NCBI RefSeq assembly: GCF_003989665.1
Contig: NZ_RZIJ01000032.1
Location: 1 to 63,352, forward strand
Reading direction: 5' to 3'
From: Azospirillum doebereinerae
Lineage (GTDB): Bacteria > Pseudomonadota > Alphaproteobacteria > Azospirillales > Azospirillaceae
DNA length: 63,352 bases
Shown: positions 51,656-60,485 of the stretch, piece after piece
Position numbering within the stretch: the first letter of the stretch is position 1
Layout of the letters: every line of letters starts with the position of its first letter
Program-made: the position numbers and the translations under genes
Notes under the pieces: model-generated
What the model saw: only the letters and a program-made list of their open reading frames with translations
The model's database searches: none
What the model was told of the DNA's origin: nothing

Positions 51656-53344
51656 TTGATCCGCGACGCCCGCCATGTCCTGCACGGCACCCACATCGAC
51701 TGCGACGTCTGCATCATCGGCGGCGGCGCGGCCGGCCTGACCATCGTGCGGGAGTTGGCGGGAACCGCGCACAGCGTGGTCCTTCTGGAAGGCGGCGGGC
51801 TGGAGGCCGACGGGATTTCCCAGGCGCTCTACGCCGGGCGCAGCGTCGGCCTGCCCTATGAGCGGCTGACCACGGCGCGCAGCCGCTACCTCGGCGGCAG
51901 CACCAACTGCTGGGGCGGTTTCTCCCGCCCGCTGGAGCCGAACGATTTCGCGGTCCGACCCTGGATTCCCCACAGCGGCTGGCCGATCGCGCGCGACAGC
52001 CTGACCCCCTTCTACGAGCGCGCCCAGAGCGTGCTGGGCCTCGGCCCCTACCAGTACGGCAACGCCTATTGGCGCGCCCGCGTCGGCTCGGCGCGGGCGG
52101 ATCTGCTGCCGCTCGGCGGGGAGGAGGAGGACGGCTTCGAGAACCGCGTCGCCCAGCTCAGCCCGCCGATCCGCATGGGCGAGGCCTACCGCGCCGACCT
52201 CGGCCGCGCCGCCAACATCACCGGCTTCCTCAACGCCAACGTCACCGAGTTGGAAACCAACGCCAGCGCCAGCGCGGTCGAGCGGGTCCACGTCTCCACC
52301 CTCGCCGGCCCGTCCTTCACCGTGGGCGCGCGGATCGTCGTGCTGTGCTGCGGTGGGATCGAAAACGCCCGGCTGCTGCTGCTGTCCAACCGGGTGCAGG
52401 CGGCGGGGCTGGGCAACGGCCAGGATCTGGTCGGCCGCTGCTTCGCCGACCACCCGCGTTTCAAGAGCAGCGCGGTGAAGCTGACCCACCAGGGCCGCCA
52501 CCGCACCCTCTACGACGTCAGCCTGTGTCTGGCCCGGCGGCGGCTGAAGCTGTCCCACCCGGCCATCGCGCTCGCCATGGCACCGACGGCGGCGATGCAG
52601 GAGCGGCACGGGCTTCCCAACTCCCGCACCTATCTGGTCGCCTCCTACCACAGCGAGGCGCTGGACGCCTTCAAGGCGATCAACGAGATGCGCCTGCTGC
52701 TGCCGCGTTCGCGGCCGGGGCCCGGCCTGCCGCGCGCCAGCCTGCCGGTGGCCAGCCCCGCCGCCCTGCTGCATGACGCCGCCACCCGCGTGCTGCGCCG
52801 GGCGCCGCAATTGGCCCACGCGCTGTTCGACAGCGCCGTCCACCCCGGCTGGTGGCGGCGCGGCTTCGCCCTGGAAACGGTGATGGAGCCGATCCCCAAC
52901 CCCGACAGCCGGGTGACGCTCGACCACGCCCGCGACCCCTTCGGCCGCAACCTGCCCCTGGTCGATTGGCGCCTGACCGGGCGGGACCAGGACGCCGCGC
53001 TGGAGACCCAGGCGCTGCTGCGCGCCGAGTTGCTGCGGCGCGGATTGATTCTGCCGACGCCGGAGGTTGTCGAGGCGCCGGCCGGCATCGGCTGGTGCTG
53101 GCACCACATGGGCACGACGCGAATGCACGAGTCGCCGCGCCACGGGGTGGTCGATGCCGACGGGCGGCTGCACGGGGTCGGCAATCTCTACGTCGGCGGC
53201 AGCTCGGTGTTTCCCACCATGGGCTCCGACCACCCGACCATGACCATCGTCGCGCTGGCCCTGCGGCTGTCCGACCGCATCGTCCGGCTGCTGCGTGACC
53301 GGCAGCCGTCGTCATCGGTCTCGGCCGTCGCCGCGTCGGGCTGA
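51656..53344 (+). CDS. GMC-family FAD-dependent oxidoreductase
   Basis: 562 residues from a TTG at 51656 with GGAGA seven bases upstream. FAD fold CDVCIIGGGAAGLTIVREL, YLGGSTNCWGG, ARIVVLCCGGIENARLLL; C-terminal catalytic region WHHMGTTRMHE and VGGSSVFPTMGSDHPTMTIVAL (His pair typical of GMC alcohol or sugar dehydrogenases). No signal peptide; substrate unknown. Confidence 0.87.
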   Translation: MIRDARHVLHGTHIDCDVCIIGGGAAGLTIVRELAGTAHSVVLLEGGGLEADGISQALYAGRSVGLPYERLTTARSRYLGGSTNCWGGFSRPLEPNDFAVRPWIPHSGWPIARDSLTPFYERAQSVLGLGPYQYGNAYWRARVGSARADLLPLGGEEEDGFENRVAQLSPPIRMGEAYRADLGRAANITGFLNANVTELETNASASAVERVHVSTLAGPSFTVGARIVVLCCGGIENARLLLLSNRVQAAGLGNGQDLVGRCFADHPRFKSSAVKLTHQGRHRTLYDVSLCLARRRLKLSHPAIALAMAPTAAMQERHGLPNSRTYLVASYHSEALDAFKAINEMRLLLPRSRPGPGLPRASLPVASPAALLHDAATRVLRRAPQLAHALFDSAVHPGWWRRGFALETVMEPIPNPDSRVTLDHARDPFGRNLPLVDWRLTGRDQDAALETQALLRAELLRRGLILPTPEVVEAPAGIGWCWHHMGTTRMHESPRHGVVDADGRLHGVGNLYVGGSSVFPTMGSDHPTMTIVALALRLSDRIVRLLRDRQPSSSVSAVAASG

Positions 53345-53427
53345 GGCCGCGTTGCCGATTCTGCGTCAGACGGGTTGTCCTTTCCGTCACGCTTGCCGCC
53401 GCGCCAGGGAACCGGTGAAATCGTCCC

Positions 53428-54021
53428 ATGACCCGTGACCTCTTCTTCGCGCTCGACCCGGATCCGGCCGACCCCACCCTGCCCGATCCGGAAGGCCCGC
53501 TGCCCGACATCGTGGCGCCCGGTCTGGATTGCCTGTTCGTCGGCTTCAACCCCGGCCTGCGCTCCGGCGCGCTCGGCCACCACTACGCCGGGCGTGGCAA
53601 CCAGTTCTGGCGGCTTCTGGCGGCCGCTGGCCTCACCCCACGCCCGATGCGGCCGGAAGAGGACCGCAGCCTGCCCGACGTCGGGCTGGGATCGACCAAC
53701 CTCGTGGCGCGCGCCACCGCGTCCGCCGCCGAACTGAGCCGGGCGGAGTTGCGCGGCGGGCTGCCGCGCCTCGCCCGGATCGTCGCGGTGGTGCGCCCCG
53801 CCGTGCTGGCCTACACCGGCAAGGGCGTCTATCTGGCGGCGGCCGGCTGCGCCGACGCGCCCTGGGGCGTGCAGGCCCGGCCGCTGTTCGAGGGGGTGAG
53901 CGACGTCGTCGTCCCCTCCCCCAGCGGGCTGGCCCGCCTGCCCTTCGAGGAGAAGCTGCGCTGGTACAAGGCCGTCAAGGCCGAGATCGCCCGGCTTCGT
54001 CCCTGCCCCCTTCGCCCCTGA
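53428..54021 (+). CDS. mug: G/U mismatch-specific DNA glycosylase (Mug/TDG)
   Basis: 197 residues. Active-site VGFNPGLRSG (GINPG-type, Asn for water activation) and VPSPSGLA (NPSGLS-type). Removes uracil or ethenocytosine from mismatches. Stands next to parB convergently, four bases between the stops. Confidence 0.88.
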   Translation: MTRDLFFALDPDPADPTLPDPEGPLPDIVAPGLDCLFVGFNPGLRSGALGHHYAGRGNQFWRLLAAAGLTPRPMRPEEDRSLPDVGLGSTNLVARATASAAELSRAELRGGLPRLARIVAVVRPAVLAYTGKGVYLAAAGCADAPWGVQARPLFEGVSDVVVPSPSGLARLPFEEKLRWYKAVKAEIARLRPCPLRP

Positions 54022-54025
54022 ACCG

Positions 54026-54907
54026 TTACGACAGCAGCGTGTCGAGCAGCGCGTGCAGCCGTCGCAGCTCCGCCCATTCCTTGTCGCTCAGATGACCGCG
54101 ATGGTCGCGGAGATCCCGCACGTCGACGCTTGAGAAGTCGCGCGCGATCTTCTGCGCCGCCTCGACCAGCCGAACCACCGGCAGCACCGGCGGGGCGGGG
54201 GGCTTGCGGTCGGGGCGCGGGGAGGGGGTCTGCTCCCGCTTGGCCTCGCGCAGCGCCTTGACGGTGCCGCCCTCCTTCACGAGATCCCACAGGCGGAGTT
54301 GGGCGTCGGCGCCCTCCACGGCGGCGATCTCGCTGAGGATGCTTTTCGAGACCCCCCGGTAGCGCGTCTCGAACTCCTCGAGGATGCGGGAGGGCAGGCG
54401 CAGCAGCGACAGGGTGCGGGTGATCTCGGCCTGGCTGCGGCCGATGACGTGGCCCAGCGCCTCGTGCGTGTACTCGTGGCGGTCGATCAGTCGGGAGAAG
54501 GCGCGGGCCAGCTCCAGCGCGTCGAGATCGACCCGCTGGATGTTCTCGATCAGCGCCAGTTCGTCCGGGTCGCCGTCGGTGACGATGGCGAAGATGGTGC
54601 GCCGCCCGGCCAGCCCGCAGGCGCGCAGGCGACGCTCGCCGGCGACCAGACGGTAGTCGCCGTCGCCGATGTCCTGCACCAGCACCGGCTGCTTCAGCCC
54701 GTGCCGCTCGATGGAGGCGGCCAACTCCTGCAACTGGTCGGCGTCGAAATGGCGGCGCGGCTGGTCGGGGTTGGTGTGGACGCGGTCGATGTCCAGCTCG
54801 ATCAGCCGGGGGAAATCGGCGGACAGGCCGAACAGGGCGTCGCCGCCGCGCTGGGCGGCCTTGTCCAGGATTCGGCTGCTGGTGCGTTCGAGCTTACGCG
54901 GCGCCAT
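54026..54907 (-). CDS. parB: ParB-family partition protein
   Basis: 293 residues. ParB/Srx domain (IELDIDRVHTNPDQPRRHFD, VAGERRLRACGLAG), then helix-turn-helix domain (YTHEALGHVIGRSQAEITRTL) and a C-terminal dimerisation tail. Binds a centromere and ParA. Overlaps the parA stop by 14 bases. No canonical parS of the TGTTTCACGTGAAACA type was found in the window. Confidence 0.9.
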   Translation of the reverse strand: MAPRKLERTSSRILDKAAQRGGDALFGLSADFPRLIELDIDRVHTNPDQPRRHFDADQLQELAASIERHGLKQPVLVQDIGDGDYRLVAGERRLRACGLAGRRTIFAIVTDGDPDELALIENIQRVDLDALELARAFSRLIDRHEYTHEALGHVIGRSQAEITRTLSLLRLPSRILEEFETRYRGVSKSILSEIAAVEGADAQLRLWDLVKEGGTVKALREAKREQTPSPRPDRKPPAPPVLPVVRLVEAAQKIARDFSSVDVRDLRDHRGHLSDKEWAELRRLHALLDTLLS

Positions 54908-55925
54908 GGCGGGCCTCCACAGGGCGGGCGATCAGATGGGCGGCGACCTCGCGCGCCAGTTCGGCGTAGGCTTGGACGCTGGTGGAGTTCGGGTCGGCCT
55001 CGATGGCCGGGCGGCCGGCGCCCGACGCCTGGGCGAAGAGCGTGGCGCGCGGCACCACCCCCAGCACCCGCGTCCGCCCCTCGTAATGCGACTGGATCTC
55101 CTTCAGGCTGGCCTGATCCTGGGTCAGCCGCGCCGAATACATCGTCGGCAGGATCCCGAAGATGTTGAGCGACGGGTTGGAGCGCCGCCGGATCTTGGCG
55201 ATGGTCTCCATCAGCAGCGGCACGCCGAGCCCGGCGAACACCTCGGTCTGCACCGGGATCAGCACCAGATCCGAGGCGGCCAGCGCGTTGATGGTCAGCA
55301 GGCCAAGGTTGGGCGGGCAATCGATGACGACCACGTCGTAGCGGTCGCGCACCTCGGCCAGCTTCTCCTTGAGAACCAGGGAATTGTCCGGCTCGGCCAC
55401 CAGCTCGGTCTCCGCCGCCGCCAGACCGATGCTGCTCGGCGCCAGGGTGAAGATGCCGCCGCAGACCGGCTGAAGGATGGTGTCCAAGGTCCCGCCGCCG
55501 CGCAGCACATTGTAGAGACCCTTGCGCGCGGTCTCGACCTCGCCCGGATCGATGCCGAGATGGACGGTGGCGTTCGCCTGCGGGTCGCTGTCGATCAGCA
55601 GAACCGACAGCCCCAGCGTCGCCAGAGCGTAGGAGAGATTGACCGCGCTGGTCGTCTTGCCGACTCCACCCTTCTGGTTGGCGACGGCGATGACGGCGCG
55701 GCGCACCGGCCGCAGCTCCGCCGGCAAGGCCGGCTGGTCGGCGGGCTTGGTCTGGTCGCGGATGAAGCCGGCGACCTGTTGGGGGATTCGCTCCGCGCCG
55801 CTTTCCCAGCGGCTGATGCGGGAACGGTCGTAACGGCGGTTGAGGGCGGCGTTGAGCCAACCGGCGAACCCGAGCTGGTCTTCGCCGCGCCGCTCACGCA
55901 AGGCGCGCAGTTCGTCGCCGGTCAT
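54894..55925 (-). CDS. parA: ParA-family partition ATPase with N-terminal helix-turn-helix
   Basis: 343 residues; start ATG 55925 has GGAGGA six bases upstream. Residues 1-50 resemble an XRE helix-turn-helix (LGFAGWLNAALNRRYDRSRI), as in type Ia ParA proteins that repress their own operon. The ATPase has the deviant Walker A KGGVGKTT, VVIDCPPNLG and VQTEVFAGLG. Two 16-bp palindromes lie upstream (56029-56072). Partition motor for the replicon. Confidence 0.92.
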   Translation of the reverse strand: MTGDELRALRERRGEDQLGFAGWLNAALNRRYDRSRISRWESGAERIPQQVAGFIRDQTKPADQPALPAELRPVRRAVIAVANQKGGVGKTTSAVNLSYALATLGLSVLLIDSDPQANATVHLGIDPGEVETARKGLYNVLRGGGTLDTILQPVCGGIFTLAPSSIGLAAAETELVAEPDNSLVLKEKLAEVRDRYDVVVIDCPPNLGLLTINALAASDLVLIPVQTEVFAGLGVPLLMETIAKIRRRSNPSLNIFGILPTMYSARLTQDQASLKEIQSHYEGRTRVLGVVPRATLFAQASGAGRPAIEADPNSTSVQAYAELAREVAAHLIARPVEARHGAA

Positions 55926-56028
55926 GAATCCTCCGGGGGGTGGGTTTGAGCGGCAGACTGCACGGATGTGACGCAAGAGGTCAAGCCGAACCGCCTCTGT
56001 TGCGTCACGCCGGGGCGTCGGCGGGCTT

Positions 56029-56072
56029 CATACGACGTCGTATGAGACCATTTTCCCATACGACGTCGTATG
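56029..56072. promoter_or_regulatory. Two perfect 16-bp palindromes upstream of parA
   Basis: CATACGACGTCGTATG occurs at 56029-56044 and again at 56057-56072, centres 28 bp apart. Placed 104 bp upstream of the parA start and just before the first iteron. Likely the ParA operator, or a partition site. Confidence 0.65.
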
Positions 56073-56092
56073 AAGGGGAACGGCCCTGGTGC

Positions 56093-56867
56093 GTTGCAAA
56101 CTCAGCGAAGCAGGCCGCGTCGGCCCCCGTTTCAAATTCAGCGTTGAATCCGCCAAGGCCCCGCCGATTCGGGGCTTGATTCCCTTGAATTCCGTTGTTT
56201 CAGACTCAGGGTATCCTTCCCGAGTCGTCCGAAAAGCCAAATGTTACTGATTCAGCGTGGTGGCCCCGATTCGCGAAACACCTGTCTTCTCAACGGCTTG
56301 ACCCGGTTCTGTTACCAATTCAGCGTCGACTCGCGAGTCGGTCGGATGAGTCGGGAATGCATCCCTCGATTCAAATTCAGCGAGGAAACGGGCCGGATCC
56401 GGGGCTCTCCGGCGCAGCCAAAGGCCGAATCGGGTGGCCGATGTTGCGACTTCAGCGCGATTGTGGACGAAAACGGCGGAAAGCCTGGGTTTCCAGGGTT
56501 GGCGCGAGCGCACTCCGCACGCGACCGGACTCTACCGGAGAATCTTATAGGGAGTCTTATATAGGACATGGTTGCGACTTCAGCGTGGAAAACCCCGGTT
56601 TTCGTTGCGACTTCAGCGCGAATCCAGGCGTGGCCGTTGCAGAGTCAGCGAAGCGGGCGATTCAATTTCTGCGAGGAATTTCCAGGGCTTGGCGTTCCGC
56701 GATTCCAATTCAGCGTGGAAAAGGGCGGGGCGGCTGTGGACGGAATCCGCCAAACCCAGGGAGCGCCTGGAGTCACCGACGCTGAATTTGAAACGCGGCG
56801 GTGGCACCCCTTCCGACGCTTCGCTGAAGTTGAGTCGGAATCTTGGGCGAACGTTGCAAACTCAGCG
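56093..56867 (+). repeat. Replication-origin iteron array, about 15 copies of a 15-mer
   Basis: Consensus about GTTKCRAMTTCAGCG. Plus-strand copies begin at 56093, 56129, 56197, 56243, 56311, 56368, 56443, 56571, 56604, 56636, 56659, 56701 and 56853; minus-strand copies lie at 56780-56794 and 56822-56836. Spacing is irregular (32 to 152 bp) and several copies have one to three mismatches. The array sits directly upstream of the repA-type gene, so it is the probable origin. An AT-rich patch, AATCTTATAGGGAGTCTTAT at 56541-56560, is a candidate melting region. Confidence 0.85.
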
Positions 56868-56973
56868 AATCATGGTATCGACACGGCTTCACAGCCCCCA
56901 CATTTTGTGTTTTCTGGGATGGGTCGGTGGTGCACAAGCCGGCTGCGTCGCGAAGGAAAAGCAGAGGGTGTCC

Positions 56974-57948
56974 ATGGCCAAGATCCACGAGCAACTGTCA
57001 CTGGAGGGCTTCGACGCGGTTCTGGCGCGGACCGAGGACCCGAAGGAGCGGCGGCGTGTGATCATGGCCCACGAGGCGATCTCGAACGAGATCGACGCCA
57101 TCGGCTACCTCCACGCCGGCTTCTGCCAAGCCTCGCTTCCCCACCGCAAGCCGAAGGACGAGCAGGCCCCCTGGGTCCGCAACAACGGCCGCTACCAGCT
57201 GGTCGTCCGCCCCGGCATCCTGCCGCTGCGCGACGGCACCGTGCTGGATGTCGGCGTTCCCTACGGCGCCAAGGCGCGGCTGATCATGATCTATCTCCAG
57301 ACCGAGGCGCGCAAGACCCGCACGCCGCACGTCGATCTGGGGCCGAGCATGAGCGCGTGGCTGCGCCGGCTGGGGCTGGCGCCGACCGGCGGCGAGCGCG
57401 GCAACTACAAGCCGGTGCGCGAGCAGGTCCTGCGCATCGCGCGCTGCGAGTTCACGCTGCGGACCACGACCGGCAACTCCAGCGCCGAGATCTCCGACCA
57501 GCGCCTGATCGACGGCATCAAGCTGTGGCGCGACGACGAGGACGCCCCGGATCTGTTCCGCACCGGCGGCGAATGGGTGCGCTTCGTCCGCCTGACCAGT
57601 TCCTTCTTCGACCACCTGATGGAACACGCCGTCCCGCTGGACGAGCACGCCATCGCCAAGCTGAAGAACTCGGCTTTGGCGCTCGACGCCTATGTCTGGC
57701 TGGTCCACCGCCTGCACCGTCTGGACAAGCAGACGCTGGTGCCCTGGCACGCGCTGTCCCAGCATTTCGGCTCGGTCAGCGAACACCGCGTGCTGGCCTT
57801 CCGCCTGAAGGAAGCGTTGAAGGACGTGATGGCGGTCTACCCCGACGCCAACATCGAGCCGACCTCCAAGGGCCTGCTGCTGCGCCCCTCGGCCCCGGCC
57901 GTGCCGTCGAACAAGCACAGCGTCCTGCGGCCGGTGGCGCTGCGCTGA
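56974..57948 (+). CDS. repA: Plasmid replication initiator, RepA_C family
   Basis: 324 residues from ATG 56974 (AGAGGG upstream; GTG 56968 also in frame). Winged-helix initiator features: MAHEAISNEIDAIGYLHAGF, LPHRKPKDEQAPWVR, LRDGTVLDVGVPYGAKARLI, FDHLMEHAVPLDE and LDAYVWLVHRLHRL. Belongs to the RepA_C group found on large alphaproteobacterial plasmids. Expected to bind the adjacent iterons. Confidence 0.85.
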   Translation: MAKIHEQLSLEGFDAVLARTEDPKERRRVIMAHEAISNEIDAIGYLHAGFCQASLPHRKPKDEQAPWVRNNGRYQLVVRPGILPLRDGTVLDVGVPYGAKARLIMIYLQTEARKTRTPHVDLGPSMSAWLRRLGLAPTGGERGNYKPVREQVLRIARCEFTLRTTTGNSSAEISDQRLIDGIKLWRDDEDAPDLFRTGGEWVRFVRLTSSFFDHLMEHAVPLDEHAIAKLKNSALALDAYVWLVHRLHRLDKQTLVPWHALSQHFGSVSEHRVLAFRLKEALKDVMAVYPDANIEPTSKGLLLRPSAPAVPSNKHSVLRPVALR

Positions 57949-57964
57949 GGGGCGGCGCGTTCGA

Positions 57965-60418
57965 TCATGAGGTTTCCTGGTTGTCTGCCAGACGATCCAG
58001 CCCGGCTGTGATGACGCGGGTGAGTTTGTGATCCACTCCAAAGAGCCGCAGGGCAACGGGCTTCGCCTGGGTCCATAGCTTTCGTGCCTCGTCATACCCA
58101 CCAAGTTCGAAGGCTGTCCAGGCAAGGTTGTTCATGGAGATGAGCGTGTCGGGATGCTCCTCTCCTAGAACACGGTGGCATACAGCCAACTCCCGTTCGT
58201 GCATTGCCTTCGCCCCGGCGGCATCGTCCAGAGCCTCCAGAGTTGAGGCAAGGTTGTTCATGGAAGTGAGCGTGTCGGGATGCTCCTCTCCCAGAACACG
58301 GCTTTGCACCGCCAGAACCCGTTCGTGCATCACCTTCGCCCCGGCGGTATCGCCCAGAGCTTTCAGAGTTGCGGCAAGGTTGTTCATGGAGGTGAGCGTG
58401 TCGGGATGCTCCTCTCCCAGAACCTGGATTCGTGCCGCCAGAATCCGTTCGTGCATTGCCTTCGCCCCGGCGGCATTGCCCAAAGCGCCCAGAGTTGCGG
58501 CAAGATTGTTCATGGAGGTGAGCGTGTCGGGATGCTCCTCTCCCTGAACCCGGATTCGTACCGCCAGAACCCGTTCGTGCATTGCTTTCGCCCCGGCGGC
58601 ATTGCCCAAGGCGCCCAGAGTTAAGGCAAGGTTGTTCATGGAGGTGAGCGTGTCGGGATGCTCCTCTCCCTGGATAACGGTGCGAGCATTCAGTTCCCAT
58701 CGATATCCTGCTTCCGCACCATTGTAGGCACCGCGTTGATAGTCGAACCTAGCGAGCCAACCGATGGCATCTGCACTGTCCGCATCGGGCAAGTTTGTGG
58801 TCAGGGAGCGGGCGTGGGGAATCAGGGGGAGCAGTTGGTGATGCTGACCAATATCTCCAGCCAACGGCAAGTAGCGGAGAAGAACTTTTACTGCCGCCTT
58901 GCGCCAGTCGTCGGGCGCGGGTTTGTGAAACCGCAGGGTTCGGCTGACCAGGACATGGACGGTTACGTTGTCGTCGCCGCATTCGGCCAGTGCCTCGGCC
59001 TCGGCGGCCCGGATACCTTGAGCCAGGGCGTCGAGACCATCGTCGTCCGGCTCCTCCGGATTGGCAAGAATGGCAGCCAGAAAGTCCTTCGGGATCGGAT
59101 CGGGCGCCATCAGCGAGGTGAGGTGCAGCAGCGTCAGCCCGGCCGGCGACAGCCGGTCGAGGCTTTGCAGCAGGGTGGTGGCGATGCTGGCCTCGTGGCC
59201 GGTCGGCAGATCGTTGACCCATTTCGCTGCCAGATGCAGCGCGTCCGGACCGGGCTTGCGCAGCCTGTTCAGGAACGCGCCGTAACCAACGCTGCGCACC
59301 GCAGCGGCGGCGACGTCCACCGCCAGCGCGTGGCCGCCCAGTTCGCCGACGATGGCCTCGGCGGTCGCCGTCTCTCCGGCGTTGGCGGGCGGGCGGCGGG
59401 CGGTTAACAGGCGCAGCGCGTCGGCCCTGCCCAGCACGTCCAGCGAAACGCCGCCACCGACGAAATCCAGGCTGCGGTTGCGGGTGGTGAACAGGCTGCG
59501 GCCGTTGGCGCCGGGCGCCTGCCACAGTTGCAGCTCGGCGAGGTCGGCATCGGCGGGCAGATCGTCCACCACCCACAGATAGGGCTCGCGACCGGCCAGA
59601 TGCCGGCCGACCAGACGGACCACCGCCGCCGGGTCGTGGCCCGCCATCTCCAGCCCGAGCGCGGACGCGACCGCCTGGAATTGCCGGTCGCGGCGGCTGG
59701 TGGCGTCGGCGGTCTCGGTGTCGCCCTTGCTGGCGGTCAACCAGACGATCCCGCCGGGATAGGCGGAGCCGAAACGCAGGGCGTATTCCTCGGCCAACAG
59801 CGACTTGCCGATGCCGCCCATGCCGTGAACCCGCACGAGATCGCGGCCCGGCTGCACGCCGCTGATCACGCCGATGCCGCTGGCGGTCAGGCGGGAATGG
59901 ACGCTCCACAGCTCCGGCAGGCGGCCGACGAAGCGGTTGGAGCCGAGCCGCTTCGGCCCGACCCACTCCGGCGGGCTGAGCGGGCGGACGCCGCCCATCG
60001 GCGTCTCTGGCGCCCGCGCCAGCCGCTGGCGGACGCGCTCCACCAGATCCGGGATCGGGAGATTGGCTTGCAGATACATCGAATCACGCAAAGCCTCCGG
60101 CTGGATGTGAGCGGGGGAGGGCTCGCTGTTGACGACCATCAGGCGTCGGGTCTCGTCGCCCTCCCTCTGTCCGGTCAGGAAGGCGGCGGTCAGTTCCCAC
60201 TGGCAGGCGCGCGACGCCGCATAGGCCGGGGAGTACCACGCCAGCACCATCCGTGACTCGCCCATCCCCAGGACGATGTTGCGGGTGATGGACGCGCCGT
60301 CCTCGATCCGCGCGACGTCGATCCACACCGACAGCCCGGCGGCCTCCAGCGCGTCCCTCAGCGGATGGACCGCCGCCTTGTCCAGCTGGGGGTAGCTGAT
60401 GAAGACATCGTAAGTCAT
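57965..60418 (-). CDS. TIR / NB-ARC / TPR NLR-like (STAND) protein
   Basis: 817 residues. N-terminal TIR domain (YDVFISYPQLDKAAVHPLRD; likely NADase Glu 75 in ACQWELTAAF), NB-ARC-type P-loop ATPase (HGMGGIGKSLLAEE, about 198-211; WVVDD at 282-286), then a winged/helical linker and five 42-residue TPR units of kinesin-light-chain type (GEEHPDTLTSMNNLA) near 600-800. Architecture matches bacterial NLR-like antiphage sensors in which TPRs sense, NB-ARC oligomerises and TIR consumes NAD. No clear ribosome-binding site precedes the start. Next to repA on the opposite strand. Confidence 0.85.
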   Translation of the reverse strand: MTYDVFISYPQLDKAAVHPLRDALEAAGLSVWIDVARIEDGASITRNIVLGMGESRMVLAWYSPAYAASRACQWELTAAFLTGQREGDETRRLMVVNSEPSPAHIQPEALRDSMYLQANLPIPDLVERVRQRLARAPETPMGGVRPLSPPEWVGPKRLGSNRFVGRLPELWSVHSRLTASGIGVISGVQPGRDLVRVHGMGGIGKSLLAEEYALRFGSAYPGGIVWLTASKGDTETADATSRRDRQFQAVASALGLEMAGHDPAAVVRLVGRHLAGREPYLWVVDDLPADADLAELQLWQAPGANGRSLFTTRNRSLDFVGGGVSLDVLGRADALRLLTARRPPANAGETATAEAIVGELGGHALAVDVAAAAVRSVGYGAFLNRLRKPGPDALHLAAKWVNDLPTGHEASIATTLLQSLDRLSPAGLTLLHLTSLMAPDPIPKDFLAAILANPEEPDDDGLDALAQGIRAAEAEALAECGDDNVTVHVLVSRTLRFHKPAPDDWRKAAVKVLLRYLPLAGDIGQHHQLLPLIPHARSLTTNLPDADSADAIGWLARFDYQRGAYNGAEAGYRWELNARTVIQGEEHPDTLTSMNNLALTLGALGNAAGAKAMHERVLAVRIRVQGEEHPDTLTSMNNLAATLGALGNAAGAKAMHERILAARIQVLGEEHPDTLTSMNNLAATLKALGDTAGAKVMHERVLAVQSRVLGEEHPDTLTSMNNLASTLEALDDAAGAKAMHERELAVCHRVLGEEHPDTLISMNNLAWTAFELGGYDEARKLWTQAKPVALRLFGVDHKLTRVITAGLDRLADNQETS
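58110..58690. repeat. Tandem 126-bp repeats in the TPR-coding region
   Basis: Five units of 126 bp (42 codons) with the shared block TTGTTCATGGAGGTGAGCGT at about 58130, 58256, 58382, 58508 and 58634. The inner copies are nearly identical in DNA, including synonymous sites, so the array is recently homogenised. Confidence 0.85.
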
Positions 60419-60485
60419 GAGGGACGAACTCGGAATTCGTGACGCACGGCATGAGTGTAGCAAGCCGTCCCCCGCCGCGCGACCA

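Larger units (their letters stand above)
55926..56973. other. Origin region between parA and repA
   Basis: A 1.05-kb noncoding region containing the palindromes and iterons described separately. No convincing small gene; frames that run across the array are open by composition only. Confidence 0.7.

Noticed and set aside
53351..53365. GTTGCCGATTCTGCG as an iteron
   Set aside because: Three mismatches, single occurrence between genes; not above chance without a formal scan.
54026..57000. Canonical parS (TGTTTCACGTGAAACA)
   Set aside because: Searched by eye around parAB and the origin and not found; the palindromes at 56029-56072 do not resemble it.
58110..58690. CRISPR-like array
   Set aside because: The 126-bp periodicity is coding TPR repeats in frame, with no short repeats separated by unique spacers.
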